Shown here piece by piece: positions 62,551 through 64,000 of a DNA stretch of 64,000 nucleotides; the first letter of the stretch is position 1; the number at the start of each line of letters is the position of its first letter. Under the pieces are notes generated by a model, which ran no database searches, had not been told where the DNA came from, and saw only the letters and a list, made by a program, of their open reading frames with translations. Location: positions 40,848 through 104,847 of the forward strand of contig JBJMQS010000054.1 of assembly GCA_045802605.1 (NCBI GenBank), given 5' to 3'. The position numbers and the translations under genes are program-made. This stretch comes from JBJMQS01 sp045802605. Its GTDB lineage: Bacteria; Planctomycetota; Planctomycetia; Gemmatales; Gemmataceae.

Positions 62551-62614
62551 AATATCTCCCGGACCACGGTCGCCGGTTATCATTAGAGAGATGGTTCACT
62601 CGATGAGGATTGCC

Positions 62615-63166
62615 ATGCGTTACTTCGTAGTTTGCGCACTTACACTCATGGGCTTTCATTCTGCGCATTCAGAAGAACCACGAGGCGAAATCAAGCCATT
62701 CATTGTGCTGACCGGCCAGGACTCCAAGATCGATGAGCCCATCTATCGCTGTTGTCGGTCGAACGATGAATTGAAAGTGCTTTGGAAACAACATCGCGAC
62801 TATCACGAAGACGAAACTTATTGGAAGGACCAGCCACCGACTGTAGATTTCAGCTCCCTAATGGTTGTGGGAATGTTTAATGGCAAACAGCGGTCGGGCT
62901 ACGGCGTGAAGGTGGTATCCGTCACCGATGAAATGGATTGCGTCCGAATTCGATTTCGGCCGATGACGTTTCAACCAGCCGCAGTATCACCATTCACCAC
63001 GACGCGAGCGGAACGCCACTCGCCCATGTTGAGTTACGCTTTTGTAGTCATACCAAAGGCGGACAAAATTCTCGTTCTTGAAGAGAACACACAATCGATG
63101 CTCGGCACGCCGCCAAACTGGACCGAACAGTCGCGAATTCCCGCGCCGAACAAAACGACCAAATAA
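62615..63166 (+). CDS. Exported PrcB-like protein
   Basis: The 183-residue protein has a signal peptide (MRYFVVCALTLMGFHSAHSE). The mature part has RSNDELKVLWKQHRD, PPTVDFSSLMVVGMFNGKQR and SGYGVKVVSVTDEMDCVRI, a pattern like PrcB C-terminal domains ('W..lW', 'P.vDF', 'm.v.vf.G....GY.V.i..v'). Homology is suggested, not proven. The ATG at 62615 has TGAGGATT upstream; earlier in-frame Met codons at 62591 and 62603 are possible. It ends just before the 16S-side terminator. Confidence 0.62.
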   Translation: MRYFVVCALTLMGFHSAHSEEPRGEIKPFIVLTGQDSKIDEPIYRCCRSNDELKVLWKQHRDYHEDETYWKDQPPTVDFSSLMVVGMFNGKQRSGYGVKVVSVTDEMDCVRIRFRPMTFQPAAVSPFTTTRAERHSPMLSYAFVVIPKADKILVLEENTQSMLGTPPNWTEQSRIPAPNKTTK

Positions 63167-63196
63167 AAAACCCCGCCGGACTTGCGTCCGGCGGGG
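63165..63196 (-). terminator. Intrinsic terminator of the 16S rRNA transcript
   Basis: On the minus strand the stem CCCCGCCGGA / TCCGGCGGGG (63187-63196 with 63171-63180) is followed by TTTTTT (63170-63165). It lies about 125 bases beyond the mature 16S 3' end. On the plus strand the same stem is followed by TCAC, so activity there should be low. Confidence 0.9.
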
Positions 63197-63320
63197 TCAC
63201 TTTATCAACTGGTGATTTTGAAAGCCTGGCGAGGATGTGGATATGTTTCCCGCAGACCGTTGCCAGTCTGAGGGCCTCCACACAGTTCCGAAGAACTATG
63301 GGTTCTAAGAAATCCTTAGA

Positions 63321-64000
<680 letters not shown>

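Overview
The window looks like a chromosomal segment of a planctomycete, most likely of the Gemmata/Gemmataceae type. The indicators are a PSCyt1/DUF1549/DUF1553 cytochrome, two TIGR03000 proteins, a TIGR02996 protein, a DUF4058 protein, a YTV-type cysteine-rich wall protein, a PEP-CTERM protein, two secreted proteins with an N-terminal planctomycete extracellular motif, and a 3' 16S rRNA with planctomycete-like sequence that is not followed by a 23S gene. The genes are mostly ordinary chromosomal ones. I see no insertion sequence, prophage, integrase or CRISPR array.

Layout. 1-10 kb: antitoxin fragment, PSCyt1 protein, cysteine synthase (cysK), secreted repeat protein, a membrane/cytochrome pair, DinB-like and TIGR02996 proteins, orphan PhnD-like binding protein. 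10-19 kb: tRNA-Cys(GCA), methyltransferase, three small sensor-like membrane proteins (one zinc ribbon, two GYF), Gly/His/Tyr-rich TIGR03000 protein, DUF1579, ICMT-like methyltransferase, BamE-like repeat protein, a frameshifted clan AA protease with its usual partner, PEP-CTERM beta-propeller. 19-32 kb: carB, second retropepsin-like protein, ECF-like sigma factor, lipoproteins, speA, pyrD, ParE/RelE-type toxin-antitoxin pair, HdeD-like protein. 32-42 kb: YTV wall protein, YdjY-like lipoprotein, carotenoid-desaturase-like oxidoreductase, trpS, DUF2237, parvulin lipoprotein. 42-48 kb: a minus-strand Bat-type operon (two VWA membrane proteins, BatD-like, BatE-like, DUF58, DUF4381). 48-58 kb: beta-helix protein broken by a 19-bp duplication, three ABC-2 type permeases, a palindromic 27-bp-period array, a TolC-like lipoprotein coupled to a MacB/LolD-type ATPase. 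58-64 kb: DUF4058, a gluzincin-like protease, a degenerate caspase-like TIGR03000 protein, a PrcB-like protein, an intrinsic terminator and the 3' part of a 16S rRNA gene on the minus strand.

The most unusual theme is the number of palindromic interspersed repeats and how they touch genes. One copy lies in frame inside carB between its two synthetase halves. One forms the signal-peptide hydrophobic core of the TolC-like lipoprotein. One forms the N-terminus of the YdjY-like lipoprotein. One lies beside the metal-binding loop of the DUF58 protein. Several supply stop codons for flanking, often convergent, genes. Together they make this a good place to study palindromic repeats that are tolerated or recruited as coding sequence.

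Family assignments come from reading the translations. No database search was possible, so domain names are recognitions, not computed hits.
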